This document shows positions 36,710-49,388 of a stretch of DNA of 64,000 bases, in pieces. Source of the DNA: Alphaproteobacteria bacterium (GTDB lineage Bacteria; Pseudomonadota; Alphaproteobacteria; DSM-16000; Inquilinaceae); the NCBI GenBank assembly GCA_028281925.1, contig JANQIX010000049.1, forward strand, positions 1-64,000, read 5' to 3'. Under the pieces are notes generated by a model. The model saw nothing but the letters and a program-made list of their open reading frames with translations, had not been told where the DNA came from and searched no databases. Positions within the stretch are counted from its first letter, which is position 1. The number at the start of each line of letters is the position of its first letter. Both the position numbers and the translations under genes were made by a program.

Positions 36710-37269
36710 GCACCGGGGGTACCGCACCAGCGGGGCCCGTCGGCGTCGGCCAGCCGATCCCGCCCGGGGCCGATCAGGATGCGCTGATCAAGGCGGCAGC
36801 CGCAGAGCTTCAGGACAAGGGGTTCCTGGTCTCGACTATGGATGCCCTCCTGGCCTGGGCTCGCACCGGCTCTCTGTGGCCGATGACGTTCGGCCTCGCG
36901 TGCTGCGCGATTGAGATGATCCATTCCTACATGGCCCGGTACGATCTCGACCGGCTGGGTGTCATCCCGCGCCCCAGCCCGCGGCAATCCGACGTCATGA
37001 TCGTGGCAGGCACTCTGACCAACAAGATGGCGCCGGCGCTGCGCAAGGTGTACGACCAGATGCCGGAGCCGCGTTGGGTAATCTCCATGGGCTCCTGCGC
37101 AAACGGCGGCGGCTACTATCACTATTCGTATTCGGTGGTGCGGGGCTGCGACCGCATTGTCCCCGTCGACATCTATGTACCGGGATGTCCGCCGACGGCC
37201 GAAGCGCTTGTCTACGGCATCATCCAGCTTCAGAAGAAGATCCGCCGCGGCGGGCGGATCGCCCGCTAG
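36700..37269 (+). CDS. nuoB: NADH-quinone oxidoreductase subunit B
   Basis: A 189-residue subunit that holds the terminal 4Fe-4S cluster N2, next to the quinone site. Ligands are Cys68, Cys69, Cys133 (GSCANGG) and Cys163 ([10 protein letters not shown]). I start at the ATG at 36700, preceded by GAAGGGGG inside nuoA; the frame is open to 36589, but that region is the shadow of nuoA. The first ~25 residues are Gly/Pro-rich and flexible. Confidence 0.95.
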   Translation: MGVSTGGTAPAGPVGVGQPIPPGADQDALIKAAAAELQDKGFLVSTMDALLAWARTGSLWPMTFGLACCAIEMIHSYMARYDLDRLGVIPRPSPRQSDVMIVAGTLTNKMAPALRKVYDQMPEPRWVISMGSCANGGGYYHYSYSVVRGCDRIVPVDIYVPGCPPTAEALVYGIIQLQKKIRRGGRIAR

Positions 37270-37315
37270 ACGCCGCTGCCGGTAGGGCACGGCCAAGAAC
37301 CCAGGGACAGGCGCC

Positions 37316-37948
37316 ATGGCGCTACCGACACTGCGTGATCTGGCAGACTATCTCGGACAGTTGGACCCGGATGTCATCGGGCATGACATGGTCTGCGGCG
37401 AGCTGATCGTGCGCGCCCGCAGAGGGGCCATCGTCCGGGTGCTCACTTTCTTGCGTGACGATGCCAATTGCCAGTTCTCGCAGCTCATGGATTTGTGCGG
37501 CGCCGATTATCCGGAGCGTGAGGAGCGCTTCGACGTCGTCTATAACCTGCTGAGCCTGAAGCACAATCAGCGCATCCGCGTGAAGGTGACGACGGACGAA
37601 GACACGCCCGTCCCGTCGGTTGCCGGCGTGTTTCCGACGGCAACTTGGTTTGAGCGGGAAGCGTGGGACCTGTTCGGCATCTTCTTCTCAGACAATCCGG
37701 ATCTGCGGCGCATCCTGACCGATTACGGCTTCGACGGGCATCCGCTGCGCAAAGAGTTTCCGCTGACCGGGTACACTGAGCTCAGATACGACGAAGAACA
37801 GAAGCGCGTGGTGTACGAACCGGTCCAGCTGCAGCAGGACTTCCGCGTCTTCGACTTCCTGAGCCCCTGGGAAGGGATGACGACGGTGCATCTGCCCGGT
37901 GACGAGAAGGCCGATCAAGAGACCGAAGACGGAAAGGCGGCGCCATGA
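37316..37948 (+). CDS. nuoC: NADH-quinone oxidoreductase subunit C
   Basis: A 210-residue 30-kDa-type subunit of the peripheral arm that packs against NuoD. The family segments [29 protein letters not shown] and [14 protein letters not shown] are all present. It is a separate gene, not fused with nuoD as in E. coli. Its stop overlaps the nuoD start (ATGA). Confidence 0.95.
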   Translation: MALPTLRDLADYLGQLDPDVIGHDMVCGELIVRARRGAIVRVLTFLRDDANCQFSQLMDLCGADYPEREERFDVVYNLLSLKHNQRIRVKVTTDEDTPVPSVAGVFPTATWFEREAWDLFGIFFSDNPDLRRILTDYGFDGHPLRKEFPLTGYTELRYDEEQKRVVYEPVQLQQDFRVFDFLSPWEGMTTVHLPGDEKADQETEDGKAAP

Positions 37949-39147
37949 CGACGACCGAGGCGCCCGAGGCTGGCGTCAAGATCCGGCCCTACTCGGTCAA
38001 TTTCGGGCCGCAGCATCCGGCAGCCCACGGCGTGTTGCGGCTGGTCCTTGAGATGGACGGCGAGGTGGTAGAGCGGGCGGACCCCCATATCGGGCTGTTG
38101 CACCGCGGCACGGAAAAGCTGATCGAGTACAAGACCTATCTGCAGGCCGTTCCGTATTTCGACCGCCTGGACTACATGGCGCCCATGTGTCAGGAGCACG
38201 CCTTCGCCCTGGCGGTGGAGAAGCTCTTGGGCGTGCGGGTGCCGGAGCGGGGTCAGTACATTCGCGTCCTCTTCTCAGAGATCACGCGGATCTTGAACCA
38301 TCTTCTCAACGTTACGACCTTTGCCCTTGATGTTGGGGCGACAACCCCGTCGCTCTGGGCGTTCGAAGAGCGCGAGGTTCTGTTCGAATTCTGTGAGCGC
38401 GTTTCCGGCGCGCGCATGCACTGCGCGTATTTCCGGCCGGGCGGCGTGCATCAGGATATGCCCGCCGGACTGGCTGACGATATCTGGGCCTATACCGAGC
38501 GCCTCCCGAAGTTTCTGGAGGAGCTGGAAGGCCTGCTGACGGAAAACCGCATCTTTAAGCAGCGGACGGTCGATATCGGCGTCGTCAGCCGGGACGATGC
38601 GCTGGGTTGGGGCTTTTCCGGCCCGATGCTGCGCGCCTCCGGCGTGCCGTGGGACCTACGCAAAGCGCAGCCCTACGACGTCTACGACCGCATGGACTTT
38701 GATATCCCCACCGGCACGACCGGCGATTGCTACGCCCGTTATCTGGTGCGGATGGAGGAGATGCGCCAATCGTTGCGGATCATGCGGCAGTGCCTGACGG
38801 AGATGCCGAAGGATGGGCCGGTCAAGGCCATCGACCACAAGGTGTCGCCGCCGCCGCGCGGTGAGATGAAGCGGTCGATGGAGGCCCTGATCCACCACTT
38901 CAAGCTCTACACCGAGGGCTATCACGTGCCGGCCGGCGAGACCTACTCGGCCGTTGAGTCCGTGAAGGGCGAGTTCGCCGTCTATGTCGTCAGCGACGGC
39001 ACCAACAAGCCCTATCGCTGCCACATCCGCTCGCCCGGCTACGTCCATCTGCAGGCGCTGGACCTCATGTCCAAGGGCCACATGCTGGCCGATGTGGTGT
39101 CGATCATCGGCGCGACCGATATCGTTTTCGGAGAGATCGATCGATGA
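37945..39147 (+). CDS. nuoD: NADH-quinone oxidoreductase subunit D
   Basis: A 400-residue 49-kDa-type subunit that lines the quinone cavity with NuoB. It opens with the signature [14 protein letters not shown] and [13 protein letters not shown], and closes with [15 protein letters not shown]. Length is normal. Overlaps nuoC and nuoE by four bases each. Confidence 0.96.
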   Translation: MTTTEAPEAGVKIRPYSVNFGPQHPAAHGVLRLVLEMDGEVVERADPHIGLLHRGTEKLIEYKTYLQAVPYFDRLDYMAPMCQEHAFALAVEKLLGVRVPERGQYIRVLFSEITRILNHLLNVTTFALDVGATTPSLWAFEEREVLFEFCERVSGARMHCAYFRPGGVHQDMPAGLADDIWAYTERLPKFLEELEGLLTENRIFKQRTVDIGVVSRDDALGWGFSGPMLRASGVPWDLRKAQPYDVYDRMDFDIPTGTTGDCYARYLVRMEEMRQSLRIMRQCLTEMPKDGPVKAIDHKVSPPPRGEMKRSMEALIHHFKLYTEGYHVPAGETYSAVESVKGEFAVYVVSDGTNKPYRCHIRSPGYVHLQALDLMSKGHMLADVVSIIGATDIVFGEIDR

Positions 39148-39788
39148 CGACCGCGACATCGCAGGCCGAGGTCGAGCAGCCGGCGAGCTTCGCCTTCACG
39201 GCAGACAACTTGAAGCGCGCCAAAGAGATCATCGCCCGTTATCCGGAGGCCCGGCAGCAGAGCGCGGTGATGCCGCTGTTGGATCTGGCGCAGCGGCAGA
39301 ACGGCAACTGGCTGCCCCGGGCGGCCATGGACCATGTGGCAGAGCTGTTGGAGATGCCGCGGATCCGCGTGTACGAGGTCGCAAGCTTCTACACCATGTA
39401 CAACAAGACGCCGGTGGCGAAGCACTTCGTGCAGGTCTGTCGGACCACGCCATGCTGGCTGTGCGGCTCCGACGAGATAACACGGGCCATCAAGGACGCC
39501 ACAGGTGCCGGCGTTGGTGAGACGTCCGGTGACTTCACGGTCGTCGAAGTCGAATGCCTAGGCGCTTGCGTGAATGCGCCGATGGTCCAGGTAAACGACG
39601 ACTACTACGAAGATCTCGACTACGACAGGACCGTGGCGCTGATGGACGCGCTGAAGAACGGCGAGCGGCCGGCCATCGGATCGCAGACGGGGCGGCGCGG
39701 TAGCGAGGCGGCATCCGGGCCGACAACGATGCTGAAGGCACGGCCAAGACCGGAAACCGACGGCGGCACCAAGAAGGACAAGGGGTAG
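39144..39788 (+). CDS. nuoE: NADH-quinone oxidoreductase subunit E
   Basis: A 214-residue 24-kDa-type subunit binding the N1a 2Fe-2S cluster through Cys99, 104, 138 and 142. A C-terminal extension of about 45 residues past the ferredoxin fold is rich in Gly, Lys and Arg (GTKKDKG end); such tails vary among alphaproteobacteria. Four bases separate it from nuoF. Confidence 0.95.
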   Translation: MTTATSQAEVEQPASFAFTADNLKRAKEIIARYPEARQQSAVMPLLDLAQRQNGNWLPRAAMDHVAELLEMPRIRVYEVASFYTMYNKTPVAKHFVQVCRTTPCWLCGSDEITRAIKDATGAGVGETSGDFTVVEVECLGACVNAPMVQVNDDYYEDLDYDRTVALMDALKNGERPAIGSQTGRRGSEAASGPTTMLKARPRPETDGGTKKDKG

Positions 39789-39792
39789 GGCG

Positions 39793-41085
39793 ATGCTGCG
39801 CGACGAAGATCGCATCTTCACCAACCTCTACGGCTGGTACGGCGCCGATCTGGAGGCGTCCCGCCAGCGGGGCATCTGGGACAACACCAAGGCATTGGTG
39901 GCGCTCGGCCGCGACGAAGTCGTCGAACAGGTCAAGATATCGGGTCTGCGGGGTCGGGGCGGGGCCGGGTTCCCCACCGGTCTGAAATGGTCGTTCATGC
40001 CGAAGCAGAGCAAGGACGGCCGGCCGAGCTACCTTGTCATCAACGCCGATGAGTCCGAGCCCGGCACGTGCAAGGACCGCGAGATCCTGCGCTACGACCC
40101 GCATCGGCTGCTGGAAGGCGCGCTGCTGTCCGGCGTCGGCATGGGGGCGAGCGCTTGCTACATCTACATACGTGGCGAGTTCTATAACGAGGGCTCGGCG
40201 GTACAGGTCGCGATCGACGAAGCTTATGACGCTGGCCTGTTGGGCAAGAACGCCTGCGGCAGCGGCTATGACTATGACGTCTATCTGCATCGCGGAGCGG
40301 GCGCCTATATTTGCGGCGAGGAAACGGCGCTTCTGGAGAGCCTGGAAGGCAAGAAGGGGCAACCCCGCAACAAGCCGCCGTTTCCGGCGATGGCCGGACT
40401 CTACGGATGCCCGACCACGGTCAACAATGTCGAAACGATCGCGGTCGTGCCGGAAATCCTGCGCCGCGGCGGCGAGTGGTTCGGCGCGCTCGGCCGGCCC
40501 AAGAATTGCGGCACCAAGCTGTTCTGCATATCCGGGCATGTCACCCAGCCGTGCAATGTTGAGGAAGAGCTGGGTATTCCGTTGAAAGAGCTGATCGACC
40601 GCCATGCCGGTGGGGTGCGCGGTGGCTGGGACAACCTCTTGGGCGTGATCCCCGGCGGCTCGTCCGTTCCGGTCATCCCGAAGGATATCTGCGATACGGT
40701 CTTGATGGATTTCGATAGCCTCCGCGACGTCAAGACGGCGCTTGGAACGGCGGGCGTCATCGTCATGGACCGGTCGACAGACATTGTCGAAGCGATCGTG
40801 CGGCTGGCGCATTTCTACATGCATGAGAGTTGCGGCCAGTGCACCCCCTGCCGCGAGGGAACTGGCTGGATGTGGCGGGTGCTGAGGCGCATGGGTAAGG
40901 GCCAAGCGACGGTCGAGGAGATCGACACGCTCTATGAGGTGACGAAGGAGATCGAAGGCCATACCATCTGCGCCCTCGGCGATGCAGCCGCCTGGCCTGT
41001 ACAGGGGTTGATCCGCCATTTCCGCCCGGAACTTGAGCGCCGCATTCAGGCCTACCGACGCGAGGCTCAGGCTCGCGCGGCCTGA
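39793..41085 (+). CDS. nuoF: NADH-quinone oxidoreductase subunit F
   Basis: A 430-residue 51-kDa-type subunit that oxidises NADH. The FMN/NADH site [10 protein letters not shown] begins near residue 54; the N3 4Fe-4S cluster is bound by the SCGQCTPC cysteines (about 348-354) and a later Cys in HTICALGD. Complete and normal in length. Confidence 0.97.
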   Translation: MLRDEDRIFTNLYGWYGADLEASRQRGIWDNTKALVALGRDEVVEQVKISGLRGRGGAGFPTGLKWSFMPKQSKDGRPSYLVINADESEPGTCKDREILRYDPHRLLEGALLSGVGMGASACYIYIRGEFYNEGSAVQVAIDEAYDAGLLGKNACGSGYDYDVYLHRGAGAYICGEETALLESLEGKKGQPRNKPPFPAMAGLYGCPTTVNNVETIAVVPEILRRGGEWFGALGRPKNCGTKLFCISGHVTQPCNVEEELGIPLKELIDRHAGGVRGGWDNLLGVIPGGSSVPVIPKDICDTVLMDFDSLRDVKTALGTAGVIVMDRSTDIVEAIVRLAHFYMHESCGQCTPCREGTGWMWRVLRRMGKGQATVEEIDTLYEVTKEIEGHTICALGDAAAWPVQGLIRHFRPELERRIQAYRREAQARAA

Positions 41086-41149
41086 CCGCGGCCCTGCGGA
41101 CAAAGCGGCACGACGGGCCGCCGATCGACGTGGATGTGAGGAGGAAGCG

Positions 41150-43231
41150 ATGCCTAAGCTAACGATCGACGGCATCGAGATCGAGGTCGAACCGGGCACG
41201 TCGGTGCTGCAGGCCTGCGAGCGCCTCGGCATCGAGATTCCCCGGTTCTGCTTCCACGACCGTCTATCCGTCCCCGCCAACTGCCGCATGTGCCTGGTGG
41301 AACTGGAGCGTTCGCCCAAGCCCATTGCCTCCTGCGCCAATCCGGCGACCGATGGCATGGTCATCCACACCGACAGCGAACTAACCAAAAAGGCGCGCAA
41401 AGGCGTCATGGAGTTCCTGCTGATCAACCACCCGCTGGATTGCCCGATCTGCGATCAGGGCGGGGAATGCGATCTGCAGGATCAGGCGGTGGCCTATGGT
41501 CTGGATCACAGCCGCTATCAGGAAAACAAGCGGGCGGTGAAGGAAAAGTATCTCGGTCCGCTGATCAAGACCTTCATGACCCGCTGCATCCACTGCACGC
41601 GCTGCATCCGCTTCGCCAACGAAATCGCCGGGGTGGAGGAGCTGGGCGCGACCGGCCGTGGCGAGCACATGGAGATCGGCACCTATATCGAGAGCGCGAT
41701 CACCTCGGAGCTTTCGGGCAATCTGATCGATGTCTGCCCCGTCGGGGCTCTGACTTCCAAGCCCTATGCGTTCGCGGCCCGGCCGTGGGAGCTGAAGCGC
41801 ACGGACTCCATCGATGTCATGGATGCTGTCGGCAGCAGTATCCGCATCGACAGCCGCGGCGGCGAGGTCATGCGCGTGCTGCCGCGCCTGCATGAGGACG
41901 TGAACGAGGAGTGGATCAGCGACAAGACGCGGTTCGCCTGTGACGGGCTGAAACGCCAGAGGCTGGACAGGCCCTATGTCCGTAAGGACGGGCGCCTGCA
42001 GCCGGCCACATGGCCCGAAGCGTTCGCCGCCGTTGCCGACAGGCTGTCGGGCCTGAAAGGCGAGGAGATTGCGGCCATTGCCGGCGACCTCGCCGATGCC
42101 GAAGGACTGATGGCCCTGAAGGATCTGATGGCCTCGCTGGGCTCCCCCAACCTGGACTGCCGCCAGGACGGCGCGAAGATCGGCGAGGGCCCTCGGTCGG
42201 GCTACATCTTCAACACCGGCATTGCCGGCATCGAGTCGGCAGATGCGATCCTGCTGGTGGGGACGAACCCCCGCTGGGAAGCGCCGATGGTCAATGCGCG
42301 CATTCGCAAGCGCTGGCTTTTGGGCGGACAGATCGGGGCGTTGAAGGTCGGCGTTGTCGGCCCGGATGTGGATCTGACCTATCGTAAAGAGCATTTGGGC
42401 GCCGGCCCTCGTACTCTGGAGTCGATTGCGCAGGGCAAGAATGCCTTCGCCGACGTTCTGAAGGCTGCCGAGCATCCGATGGTGATTGTCGGCATGGGTG
42501 CCCTGACGCGGTCTGACGGTGCCGCCGTGCTGGCTATGGCGCGCTCGATCTCAGAGACGTACGGCGCGGTCAAAGAGGGATGGAACGGTTTCAACGTGCT
42601 GCATACGGCCGCGGGCCGCGTGGGTGCGCTGGACTTGGGCTTCATGCCGGGCGAAGGCGGCCGCGATCTTCCCGGTATTCTGGACGGCGCCCAGTCCGGC
42701 GCCGTCAAGCTGGTCTGGCTATACGGCGCGGATGAATTCGACGTGTCGCAGCTGGGTCCCGATGCAGACAACGGCGCCTTCGTTGTGTATCAGGGCCATC
42801 ATGGTGACCGTGCGGCCCATCGTGCCGACGTCATTCTGCCGGGGGCTGCGTATACCGAGAAGAACGCGACCTATGTGAACACGGAAGGGCGCGTGCAGCG
42901 GGCCCGTATGGCGGTGTTTCCGCCCGGCGATGCGCGGGAAGACTGGCGGATCATTCGTGCCTTCAGCGAGACGATCGGCCGGAAGCTGCCTTATGACAGC
43001 CTGACTCAAGTGCGTAACCGGCTTGCGGAGGTGAACCCAGTCTTCGGCACCCTCGACCGGCTGCCGGAAGAGGGGCTGGGCGATTTCGGCGAAGCCGGCA
43101 AGGTCGGCTCGGCAGGGTTCGTGTCGCCGGTCGACAACTTCTATATGACCGACCCGATCAGCCGCGCCTCGATTACCATGGCGAAATGCATGGACGAGAT
43201 CGTGGGCCGGGCGTCGGCAGCCGCGGAATAG
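41150..43231 (+). CDS. nuoG: NADH-quinone oxidoreductase subunit G
   Basis: A 693-residue 75-kDa-type subunit carrying several Fe-S clusters. The 2Fe-2S ligands are Cys34, 45, 48 and 62; then the His/Cys set HPLDCPICDQGGECD and the 4Fe-4S set CIHCTRC. The rest is a molybdopterin-oxidoreductase-like domain that has lost its cofactor. The ATG at 41150 follows GAGGA; the frame is open to 41033 within the nuoF end. Confidence 0.96.
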   Translation: MPKLTIDGIEIEVEPGTSVLQACERLGIEIPRFCFHDRLSVPANCRMCLVELERSPKPIASCANPATDGMVIHTDSELTKKARKGVMEFLLINHPLDCPICDQGGECDLQDQAVAYGLDHSRYQENKRAVKEKYLGPLIKTFMTRCIHCTRCIRFANEIAGVEELGATGRGEHMEIGTYIESAITSELSGNLIDVCPVGALTSKPYAFAARPWELKRTDSIDVMDAVGSSIRIDSRGGEVMRVLPRLHEDVNEEWISDKTRFACDGLKRQRLDRPYVRKDGRLQPATWPEAFAAVADRLSGLKGEEIAAIAGDLADAEGLMALKDLMASLGSPNLDCRQDGAKIGEGPRSGYIFNTGIAGIESADAILLVGTNPRWEAPMVNARIRKRWLLGGQIGALKVGVVGPDVDLTYRKEHLGAGPRTLESIAQGKNAFADVLKAAEHPMVIVGMGALTRSDGAAVLAMARSISETYGAVKEGWNGFNVLHTAAGRVGALDLGFMPGEGGRDLPGILDGAQSGAVKLVWLYGADEFDVSQLGPDADNGAFVVYQGHHGDRAAHRADVILPGAAYTEKNATYVNTEGRVQRARMAVFPPGDAREDWRIIRAFSETIGRKLPYDSLTQVRNRLAEVNPVFGTLDRLPEEGLGDFGEAGKVGSAGFVSPVDNFYMTDPISRASITMAKCMDEIVGRASAAAE

Positions 43232-43246
43232 GGGCAGGCTAAGGCG

Positions 43247-44254
43247 ATGGATTTTTGGAGCGTATATGCCTGGCCGACGATCCTGATCGTCCTGTCGATT
43301 CTGGCGATCGTCGTGCCGATCATTCTGTCCGTGGCCTACCTGACCCTCGCCGAGCGCAAGATCATGGGCGCCATGCAGCTGCGCCAGGGACCCATGGTCG
43401 TCGGCCCGTTCGGGCTGCTGCAGCCGATCGCCGATGGCGTGAAGCTGATGGCAAAAGAAACGATCGTTCCCAGCGGGGCCAACCGCGTCGTCTTCATCGT
43501 CGCGCCAATGCTGACCTTCTTCCTCGCTCTGGTCGCCTGGGCGGTGATTCCGTTCGACGATGGCTGGGTGCTGGCGGACATCAATGTCGGCATCCTCTAT
43601 CTGTTCGCCATCTCGTCGCTCGGCGTCTACGGCATCGTCATGGCCGGCTGGGCCTCCAACTCCCGCTACGCCTTTCTCGGTGGCCTTCGGTCGGCCGCGC
43701 AGATGGTGAGCTACGAGGTCTCGATCGGCTTCATCATCATCACGGTGCTGCTGTGCGTGGGCTCGCTGAACCTCAGCGACATCGTGCGGGCGCAGGAAGA
43801 CCTGTGGTTCTTCATCCCGCTGTTCCCGATGTTCGTCATCTTCTTCGTCTCGACCGTGGCGGAAACCAACCGTCTGCCGTTCGACCTGCCGGAAGGCGAG
43901 TCGGAACTGGCGGGCGGCTTCATGGTGGAATACTCCGCCATGACCTATGCGCTGTTCTTCCTTGGCGAATACGCCAACATGATCCTGATGAGCGGCATGA
44001 CCACGGTCCTGTTCCTCGGGGGCTGGCTGCCGCCGTTCGATTTCGCGCCGTTCACCTGGATCCCCGGGGTTGTCTGGTTCGCGCTGAAGGTGGCGGCGTG
44101 CCTGTTCGTCTTCATCTGGATTCGCGCGACCTTCCCGCGCTATCGCTACGACCAGCTGATGCGCCTGGGTTGGAAGGTATTCCTGCCGCTGTCGCTGTTG
44201 TGGATTGTGGTGACCGCGGGCGCGCTGATCGCTTTCGACTGGTTGCCGGAATGA
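43247..44254 (+). CDS. nuoH: NADH-quinone oxidoreductase subunit H
   Basis: A 335-residue membrane subunit with about eight helices that forms much of the quinone chamber and couples it to the proton path. Conserved loops [34 protein letters not shown] and [15 protein letters not shown] are intact. It lies 15 bases after nuoG. Confidence 0.96.
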   Translation: MDFWSVYAWPTILIVLSILAIVVPIILSVAYLTLAERKIMGAMQLRQGPMVVGPFGLLQPIADGVKLMAKETIVPSGANRVVFIVAPMLTFFLALVAWAVIPFDDGWVLADINVGILYLFAISSLGVYGIVMAGWASNSRYAFLGGLRSAAQMVSYEVSIGFIIITVLLCVGSLNLSDIVRAQEDLWFFIPLFPMFVIFFVSTVAETNRLPFDLPEGESELAGGFMVEYSAMTYALFFLGEYANMILMSGMTTVLFLGGWLPPFDFAPFTWIPGVVWFALKVAACLFVFIWIRATFPRYRYDQLMRLGWKVFLPLSLLWIVVTAGALIAFDWLPE

Positions 44255-44291
44255 CCGGCAATCGCAGCATGCCTTCAAGGGGGAAGACCCT

Positions 44292-44780
44292 ATGGCGTTT
44301 ATAGACCGTACGGCCCGCAGCCTGCTGCTGACCGAGCTGCTGAGCGGCATGGCATTGACGTTCAAGGCCATGTTCAAGCCCAAGGTCACGCTGAACTATC
44401 CCTATGAGAAGGGGCCGCTCAGCCCGCGCTTCCGCGGCGAACATGCGTTGCGCCGGTATCCCAACGGCGAAGAGCGGTGCATTGCCTGCAAGCTGTGCGA
44501 AGCCATCTGTCCGGCGCAGGCCATCACCATCGAGGCCGAACCCCGCGAAGACGGCAGCCGCCGGACGACCCGGTACGACATCGACATGACGAAGTGCATC
44601 TATTGTGGCTTCTGTCAGGAGGCATGCCCGGTGGATGCTATCGTCGAGGGGCCGAACTTCGAGTTTGCCACCGAGACGCGTGAGGAACTGTACTACAACA
44701 AGCAGAAGCTGCTGGAAAACGGCGACCGCTGGGAAGCACAGCTTGCCGCCAACATTGCAGCGGACGCTCCATACCGCTAA
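44292..44780 (+). CDS. nuoI: NADH-quinone oxidoreductase subunit I
   Basis: A 162-residue subunit with two 4Fe-4S clusters (N6a, N6b), bound by Cys63/66/69/73 and Cys102/105/108/112. An N-terminal amphipathic segment docks it on the membrane arm. The 137 bases to nuoJ are the longest gap within the operon; I see no gene or clear promoter there. Confidence 0.96.
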   Translation: MAFIDRTARSLLLTELLSGMALTFKAMFKPKVTLNYPYEKGPLSPRFRGEHALRRYPNGEERCIACKLCEAICPAQAITIEAEPREDGSRRTTRYDIDMTKCIYCGFCQEACPVDAIVEGPNFEFATETREELYYNKQKLLENGDRWEAQLAANIAADAPYR

Positions 44781-44917
44781 AACGCAGCAGCTTTCGGCTA
44801 GGGGGCCCACCGCTCGGGACATTTCGTGGCATAGGTGCCAGATGCGCACTTGGTTCGCCACAGGGTCCCTGACGTCCAAACCTGCCGGCAAGTCGTCGAT
44901 GCTGGAGCCGGTTCTCT

Positions 44918-45532
44918 ATGGTCATTCAAGGCCTGGCTTTCTACCTGTTTGCCCTCATGACAGTGGCGTCCGGCGCCATGGTCATCACCGCGCGCAATCC
45001 GGTCCACTCCGTATTGTTCCTGATCTTGGCGTTCTTCAACTCCGCTGCGCTGTTTCTTTTGATGGGCGCGGAGTTCGTGGCGTTCATTCTGATCATCGTC
45101 TATGTCGGCGCGGTGGCCGTGCTGTTCCTGTTCGTGGTCATGATGCTGGACATCGACTTCGCACGGCTGCGCGAGGGATTCCTGAACTATCTGCCCATCG
45201 GGGCACTGGTCGGGCTGATTCTTCTGGTCGAGCTGCTGCTCGTCCTCGGCGCCTGGGCGATCCTTCCGGAGAGTGAGCTGCGCGTCACGGCGCCGGCGCC
45301 TGAGGCGGCCTCCGGACTGACCAACACGGAAGCCTTGGGCAACCTGATCTATACCGAGTATGTCTACGCCTTCCAGGTGGCAGGGCTGGTCCTTCTGGTG
45401 GCGATGATCGGGGCCATCGTGCTGACCCTGCGCAGCCGCCCGGTGCGGCGCCAGCGGATCGCCGATCAGGTCAACCGGCGCCCCGAAGACGTGCTGGTCG
45501 TGCGTAAGGTCGACCCGGGGGAGGGGATCTGA
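44918..45532 (+). CDS. nuoJ: NADH-quinone oxidoreductase subunit J
   Basis: A 204-residue membrane subunit with five helices. The conserved third helix segment ([22 protein letters not shown]) carries the pi-bulge region important for coupling. The C-terminal soluble tail is basic. Five bases before nuoK. Confidence 0.94.
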   Translation: MVIQGLAFYLFALMTVASGAMVITARNPVHSVLFLILAFFNSAALFLLMGAEFVAFILIIVYVGAVAVLFLFVVMMLDIDFARLREGFLNYLPIGALVGLILLVELLLVLGAWAILPESELRVTAPAPEAASGLTNTEALGNLIYTEYVYAFQVAGLVLLVAMIGAIVLTLRSRPVRRQRIADQVNRRPEDVLVVRKVDPGEGI

Positions 45533-45537
45533 CGCCC

Positions 45538-45849
45538 ATGTTCGAGATCGGCCTGTCCCACTACCTGACCGTTGCCGCGGCCCTGTTCACGATCGGGATC
45601 CTCGGCATCTTCATCAACCGCAAGAACGTGATCGTCATCCTGATGTCGATCGAGCTCATGCTGCTGGCTGTCAACATCAACCTGGTCGCGTTCTCTGTCG
45701 CGCTGGGGGATCTGATGGGCCAGATCTTCACGCTGTTCGTGCTCACGGTCGCGGCCGCTGAGGCGGCGATCGGCCTCGCCATTCTGGTCGTCTATTTCCG
45801 CAATCGCGGGACGATCGAGGTCGAGGACATCAATCTCATGAAAGGCTGA
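45538..45849 (+). CDS. nuoK: NADH-quinone oxidoreductase subunit K
   Basis: A 103-residue three-helix membrane subunit, homologous to MrpC. It carries the two buried glutamates of the family ([10 protein letters not shown] and [10 protein letters not shown]), which take part in proton transfer. Length is normal. Confidence 0.95.
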   Translation: MFEIGLSHYLTVAAALFTIGILGIFINRKNVIVILMSIELMLLAVNINLVAFSVALGDLMGQIFTLFVLTVAAAEAAIGLAILVVYFRNRGTIEVEDINLMKG

Positions 45850-45866
45850 GCGGGGTCGCGCGATCC

Positions 45867-47807
45867 ATGGAAGTCGCTGCCGTATTCCTGCCGCTGGCCG
45901 GCTACCTGATCGTCGCCCTGTTCGGGCGCACGATCGGCGACAAAGGCTCAATGGCGATCACCACCATCGGCGTCAGCCTGGCGATGGTGTTGTCGATCAT
46001 CATCTTCTTCAATCAGATCGGCGCCGAGCCGTACACGGTCACGCTCTTCACCTGGATTTCCAGCGGCACGTTCGAAGTGGCCTGGGCGCTCAAGATCGAC
46101 ATGCTGACGGCGGTGATGCTGGCAACCGTCAACATCGTGTCGGCCATGGTCCACATCTATTCCGTGGGCTACATGCACCACGACAAGGCCAAGCCGAAGT
46201 TCTTCGCTTATTTGAGCCTGTTCACCTTCTTCATGCTGATGCTGGTGTCGGCCGACAACCTGGTGCAGCTCTATTTCGGCTGGGAGGGCGTGGGCCTCGC
46301 CTCCTACCTGCTGATTGGCTTCTGGCACGAGCGGCAGTCGGCCAGTGGTGCCGCCGTGAAGGCGTTCCTGGTCAACCGCGTCGGCGATTTCGGCTTTGCG
46401 CTGGGCATCTTCGCCGTCTTCGTGCTGTTCGGGTCGGTGCAGTACGACGCCATCTTCGCCGGCGCTGGTGCCCTGGCCGATGCGCGGTTCGAGTTCCTGG
46501 GCATGGAATTCCACGCGCTGACCGTCGCCTGCCTGCTGTTGTTCATGGGCGCCATGGGCAAGTCGGCACAGCTTGGCCTGCACACCTGGCTGCCGGATGC
46601 GATGGAGGGGCCGACGCCCGTTTCCGCTTTGATCCACGCTGCGACCATGGTGACGGCCGGCGTGTTCATGGTCGTGCGGCTTTCGCCGCTGTTCGAGTAC
46701 GCGCCGATCGCACTTGGCTTCGTTTGCGTCATCGGCGCGGCGACGGCCTTCGTGGCGGCCACCATCGGCCTCACCCAGTTCGACATCAAAAGGGTGATCG
46801 CCTATTCGACCATGAGCCAGCTGGGCTACATGTTCTTCGCGGCCGGCGTATCCGCCTACAACGCCGCCATGTTCCATCTGATGACTCACGCCTTCTTCAA
46901 GGCCCTCTTGTTCCTAGGTGCCGGCTCCGTGATCCACGCCCTGTCGGACGAGCAGGACATGCGCAAGATGGGCGGCATCTGGCGCATGATCCCCTACACC
47001 TACGCGATGATGTGGATCGGCAGCCTTGCGTTGGCGGGCATCGGCATACCGGGGCTGTTCGGGTTCGCCGGCCACTATTCGAAGGATCTGATCCTCGAAA
47101 GCGCCTATGGCGCGCATTCCTTCGTCGGCGATCTCGCGTTCTGGCTGGGTATCGCCGCGGCGATCATGACGGCTTTCTACAGCTGGCGCCTGTTGTTCCT
47201 GACGTTCCACGGCACACCGCGGGCGGATGACCGCGTGATGGCCCATGTGCATGAGTCGCCTTGGATCATGCTGGGCCCGCTGGTGGTGCTAGCGTTGGGC
47301 GCGATCTTCGCCGGTGCGCTGGGCTATGGCGCCTTCGGCGGCTACTCGATGGAAACCTTCTGGGGCGACAGCATCGCCGAGGCTGCGTTCGTCGCCACGG
47401 AGGCGGCCCACCACGTGCCGTTCTGGGTCAAGGTGCTGCCGGTGATCATGGGCCTGAGCGGCATCGCGCTTGCTTATCTCTTCTACATCCAGATGCCGCA
47501 TCTGCCGGCCCGCACGGTGGCGGCGGCTGGCCCGGTGAACCGCCTGTTCTTCAACAAATGGTACTTCGATGAGATCTACGATGCCGTGTTCGTTCGCCCG
47601 GCGATGGTGATCGGCCGGGGCCTGTGGAAGGGCGGGGACGGCGCCATCATCGACGGCCTGGGCCCGGACGGGCTGGCGGCGACCACGCGTCGTGCCGCGC
47701 GGCGGGTTGCGGCACTGCAGACCGGCTATGTCTATCACTATGCCTTCGTCATGCTGATCGGCGTCGTCGTCTTCGTATCCTGGTATCTCTACGCAGTTAG
47801 CGGCTAA
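45867..47807 (+). CDS. nuoL: NADH-quinone oxidoreductase subunit L
   Basis: A 646-residue antiporter-like proton-pumping subunit. It has the core Mrp-type helices with [16 protein letters not shown], the key Lys/His residues of the [35 protein letters not shown] region, and the long lateral helix at the C-terminus. Seventeen bases after nuoK. Confidence 0.96.
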   Translation: MEVAAVFLPLAGYLIVALFGRTIGDKGSMAITTIGVSLAMVLSIIIFFNQIGAEPYTVTLFTWISSGTFEVAWALKIDMLTAVMLATVNIVSAMVHIYSVGYMHHDKAKPKFFAYLSLFTFFMLMLVSADNLVQLYFGWEGVGLASYLLIGFWHERQSASGAAVKAFLVNRVGDFGFALGIFAVFVLFGSVQYDAIFAGAGALADARFEFLGMEFHALTVACLLLFMGAMGKSAQLGLHTWLPDAMEGPTPVSALIHAATMVTAGVFMVVRLSPLFEYAPIALGFVCVIGAATAFVAATIGLTQFDIKRVIAYSTMSQLGYMFFAAGVSAYNAAMFHLMTHAFFKALLFLGAGSVIHALSDEQDMRKMGGIWRMIPYTYAMMWIGSLALAGIGIPGLFGFAGHYSKDLILESAYGAHSFVGDLAFWLGIAAAIMTAFYSWRLLFLTFHGTPRADDRVMAHVHESPWIMLGPLVVLALGAIFAGALGYGAFGGYSMETFWGDSIAEAAFVATEAAHHVPFWVKVLPVIMGLSGIALAYLFYIQMPHLPARTVAAAGPVNRLFFNKWYFDEIYDAVFVRPAMVIGRGLWKGGDGAIIDGLGPDGLAATTRRAARRVAALQTGYVYHYAFVMLIGVVVFVSWYLYAVSG

Positions 47808-47823
47808 GGGGCGCGCCTCACAC

Positions 47824-49362
47824 ATGGGCGAATGGCCGATCCTGTCATTGACGACGTTCGTGCCCATCGTGGGCGCGGGCTTCATCTTCCTCTTGGCGCG
47901 CGGCTCGGCGGAGACGGTGGCGCGCAATTCCCGCTACATGGCGCTGTGGACGTCGCTGATCACGTTCGCGCTGTCGCTGTTCATCTGGTTCGAGTTCGAC
48001 CGCTCCACCGCGGAGTTCCAGTTTGTCGAGCATGTGGAATGGTTCCCGGACCTGGGCATCGCCTATCACATGGGCGTCGACGGCATCTCGATGATGTTCG
48101 TGCTGCTCTGCACCGTGCTGGTGCCGGTCTGTGTGCTGGCAAGCTGGGAGAGCATCAAGGATCGCGTGAAAGAGTACATGATCTCTTTCCTGATCCTGGA
48201 AACGATGATGATCGGGATGTTCTGCGCCCTCGATTACGTCGTTTTCTACATCTTCTTCGAAGGCGTGCTGATCCCGATGTTCGTCATCATCGGGGTTTGG
48301 GGCAGCGGGTCGCGCCGCGTCTATGCGGCGTTCAAATTCTTCCTGTTCACGCTCTTGGGCTCGATCCTGATGCTGTTGGCCTTGCTGGCCATGTATCTGG
48401 AGGCCGGCACGACCGACGTGCCGACTCTGCTGGCGACCGAGTTCGGCTATGAGATGCAGATCTGGCTGTGGCTGGCCATGTTCGCATCCTTCGCCGTGAA
48501 GATCCCCATGTGGCCCGTGCACACCTGGCTGCCCGATGCCCATGTGGAGGCACCGACTGCCGGCTCCGTCATCCTGGCCGGCGTGCTGTTGAAGATGGGG
48601 GGCTACGGGTTCCTGCGCTTCTCCATCCCCATGCTGCCGGAGGCGACGGAGTACTTCACGCCGCTGGTCTATACCCTCAGCGTAGTGGCCATCATCTACA
48701 CGTCGCTGGTGGCCCTGGCGCAGGAGGACATGAAGAAGCTGATCGCCTATTCGTCGATCGCCCATATGGGCTTTGTGACGATCGGCATGTTCACGCTGAC
48801 CACCCAGGGCATCCACGGCTCGATCTTCCAGATGCTCAGCCACGGTGTCGTCTCCGCGGCCCTGTTCCTGGCCGTGGGCGTGGTCTACGACCGGCTGCAC
48901 AGCCGCGAGATCGCACGTTACGGTGGTCTGTGGAACAACATGCCGCGCTACGGCATCGTCTTCATGATCTTCATGCTGGCCTCCGTCGGCCTTCCCGGCA
49001 CCAGCGGCTTCGTCGGCGAGTTCCTGAGCCTGGTGGGGGCCTTCCAGGTCAACACCTGGGTTGCCTTCCTGGCGTCCACGGGTGTGATCCTTGGGGCGGC
49101 CTATATGCTCTACCTCTATCGCCGGGTCATCTTCGGACGCCTGGTGAAAGAGGACCTCAAGGGCTTCAGCGATCTCAGCTTCCGTGAGATGGCGGTCTTC
49201 GCGCCGCTGCTGGTGCTGGTGTTCTGGATGGGCATCTATCCTACGAGCTTCATCGACGTGATGGACGCGTCGGTGGCGCAGCTGATCGAGAACTACGAAG
49301 CGGCTCTGCAGGCGGCGGCCGATCGTGAGGCCCTTGACGCCGCCGTCGCGGCCTCGCAGTAG
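47824..49362 (+). CDS. nuoM: NADH-quinone oxidoreductase subunit M
   Basis: A 512-residue antiporter-like proton-pumping subunit. The proton-path glutamate lies in [20 protein letters not shown], and the lysine region in [31 protein letters not shown]. The C-terminal ~20 residues are an Ala-rich tail. Sixteen bases after nuoL. Confidence 0.96.
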   Translation: MGEWPILSLTTFVPIVGAGFIFLLARGSAETVARNSRYMALWTSLITFALSLFIWFEFDRSTAEFQFVEHVEWFPDLGIAYHMGVDGISMMFVLLCTVLVPVCVLASWESIKDRVKEYMISFLILETMMIGMFCALDYVVFYIFFEGVLIPMFVIIGVWGSGSRRVYAAFKFFLFTLLGSILMLLALLAMYLEAGTTDVPTLLATEFGYEMQIWLWLAMFASFAVKIPMWPVHTWLPDAHVEAPTAGSVILAGVLLKMGGYGFLRFSIPMLPEATEYFTPLVYTLSVVAIIYTSLVALAQEDMKKLIAYSSIAHMGFVTIGMFTLTTQGIHGSIFQMLSHGVVSAALFLAVGVVYDRLHSREIARYGGLWNNMPRYGIVFMIFMLASVGLPGTSGFVGEFLSLVGAFQVNTWVAFLASTGVILGAAYMLYLYRRVIFGRLVKEDLKGFSDLSFREMAVFAPLLVLVFWMGIYPTSFIDVMDASVAQLIENYEAALQAAADREALDAAVAASQ

Positions 49363-49388
49363 GGCAGGCGAAAGGGCACGCAGACGCG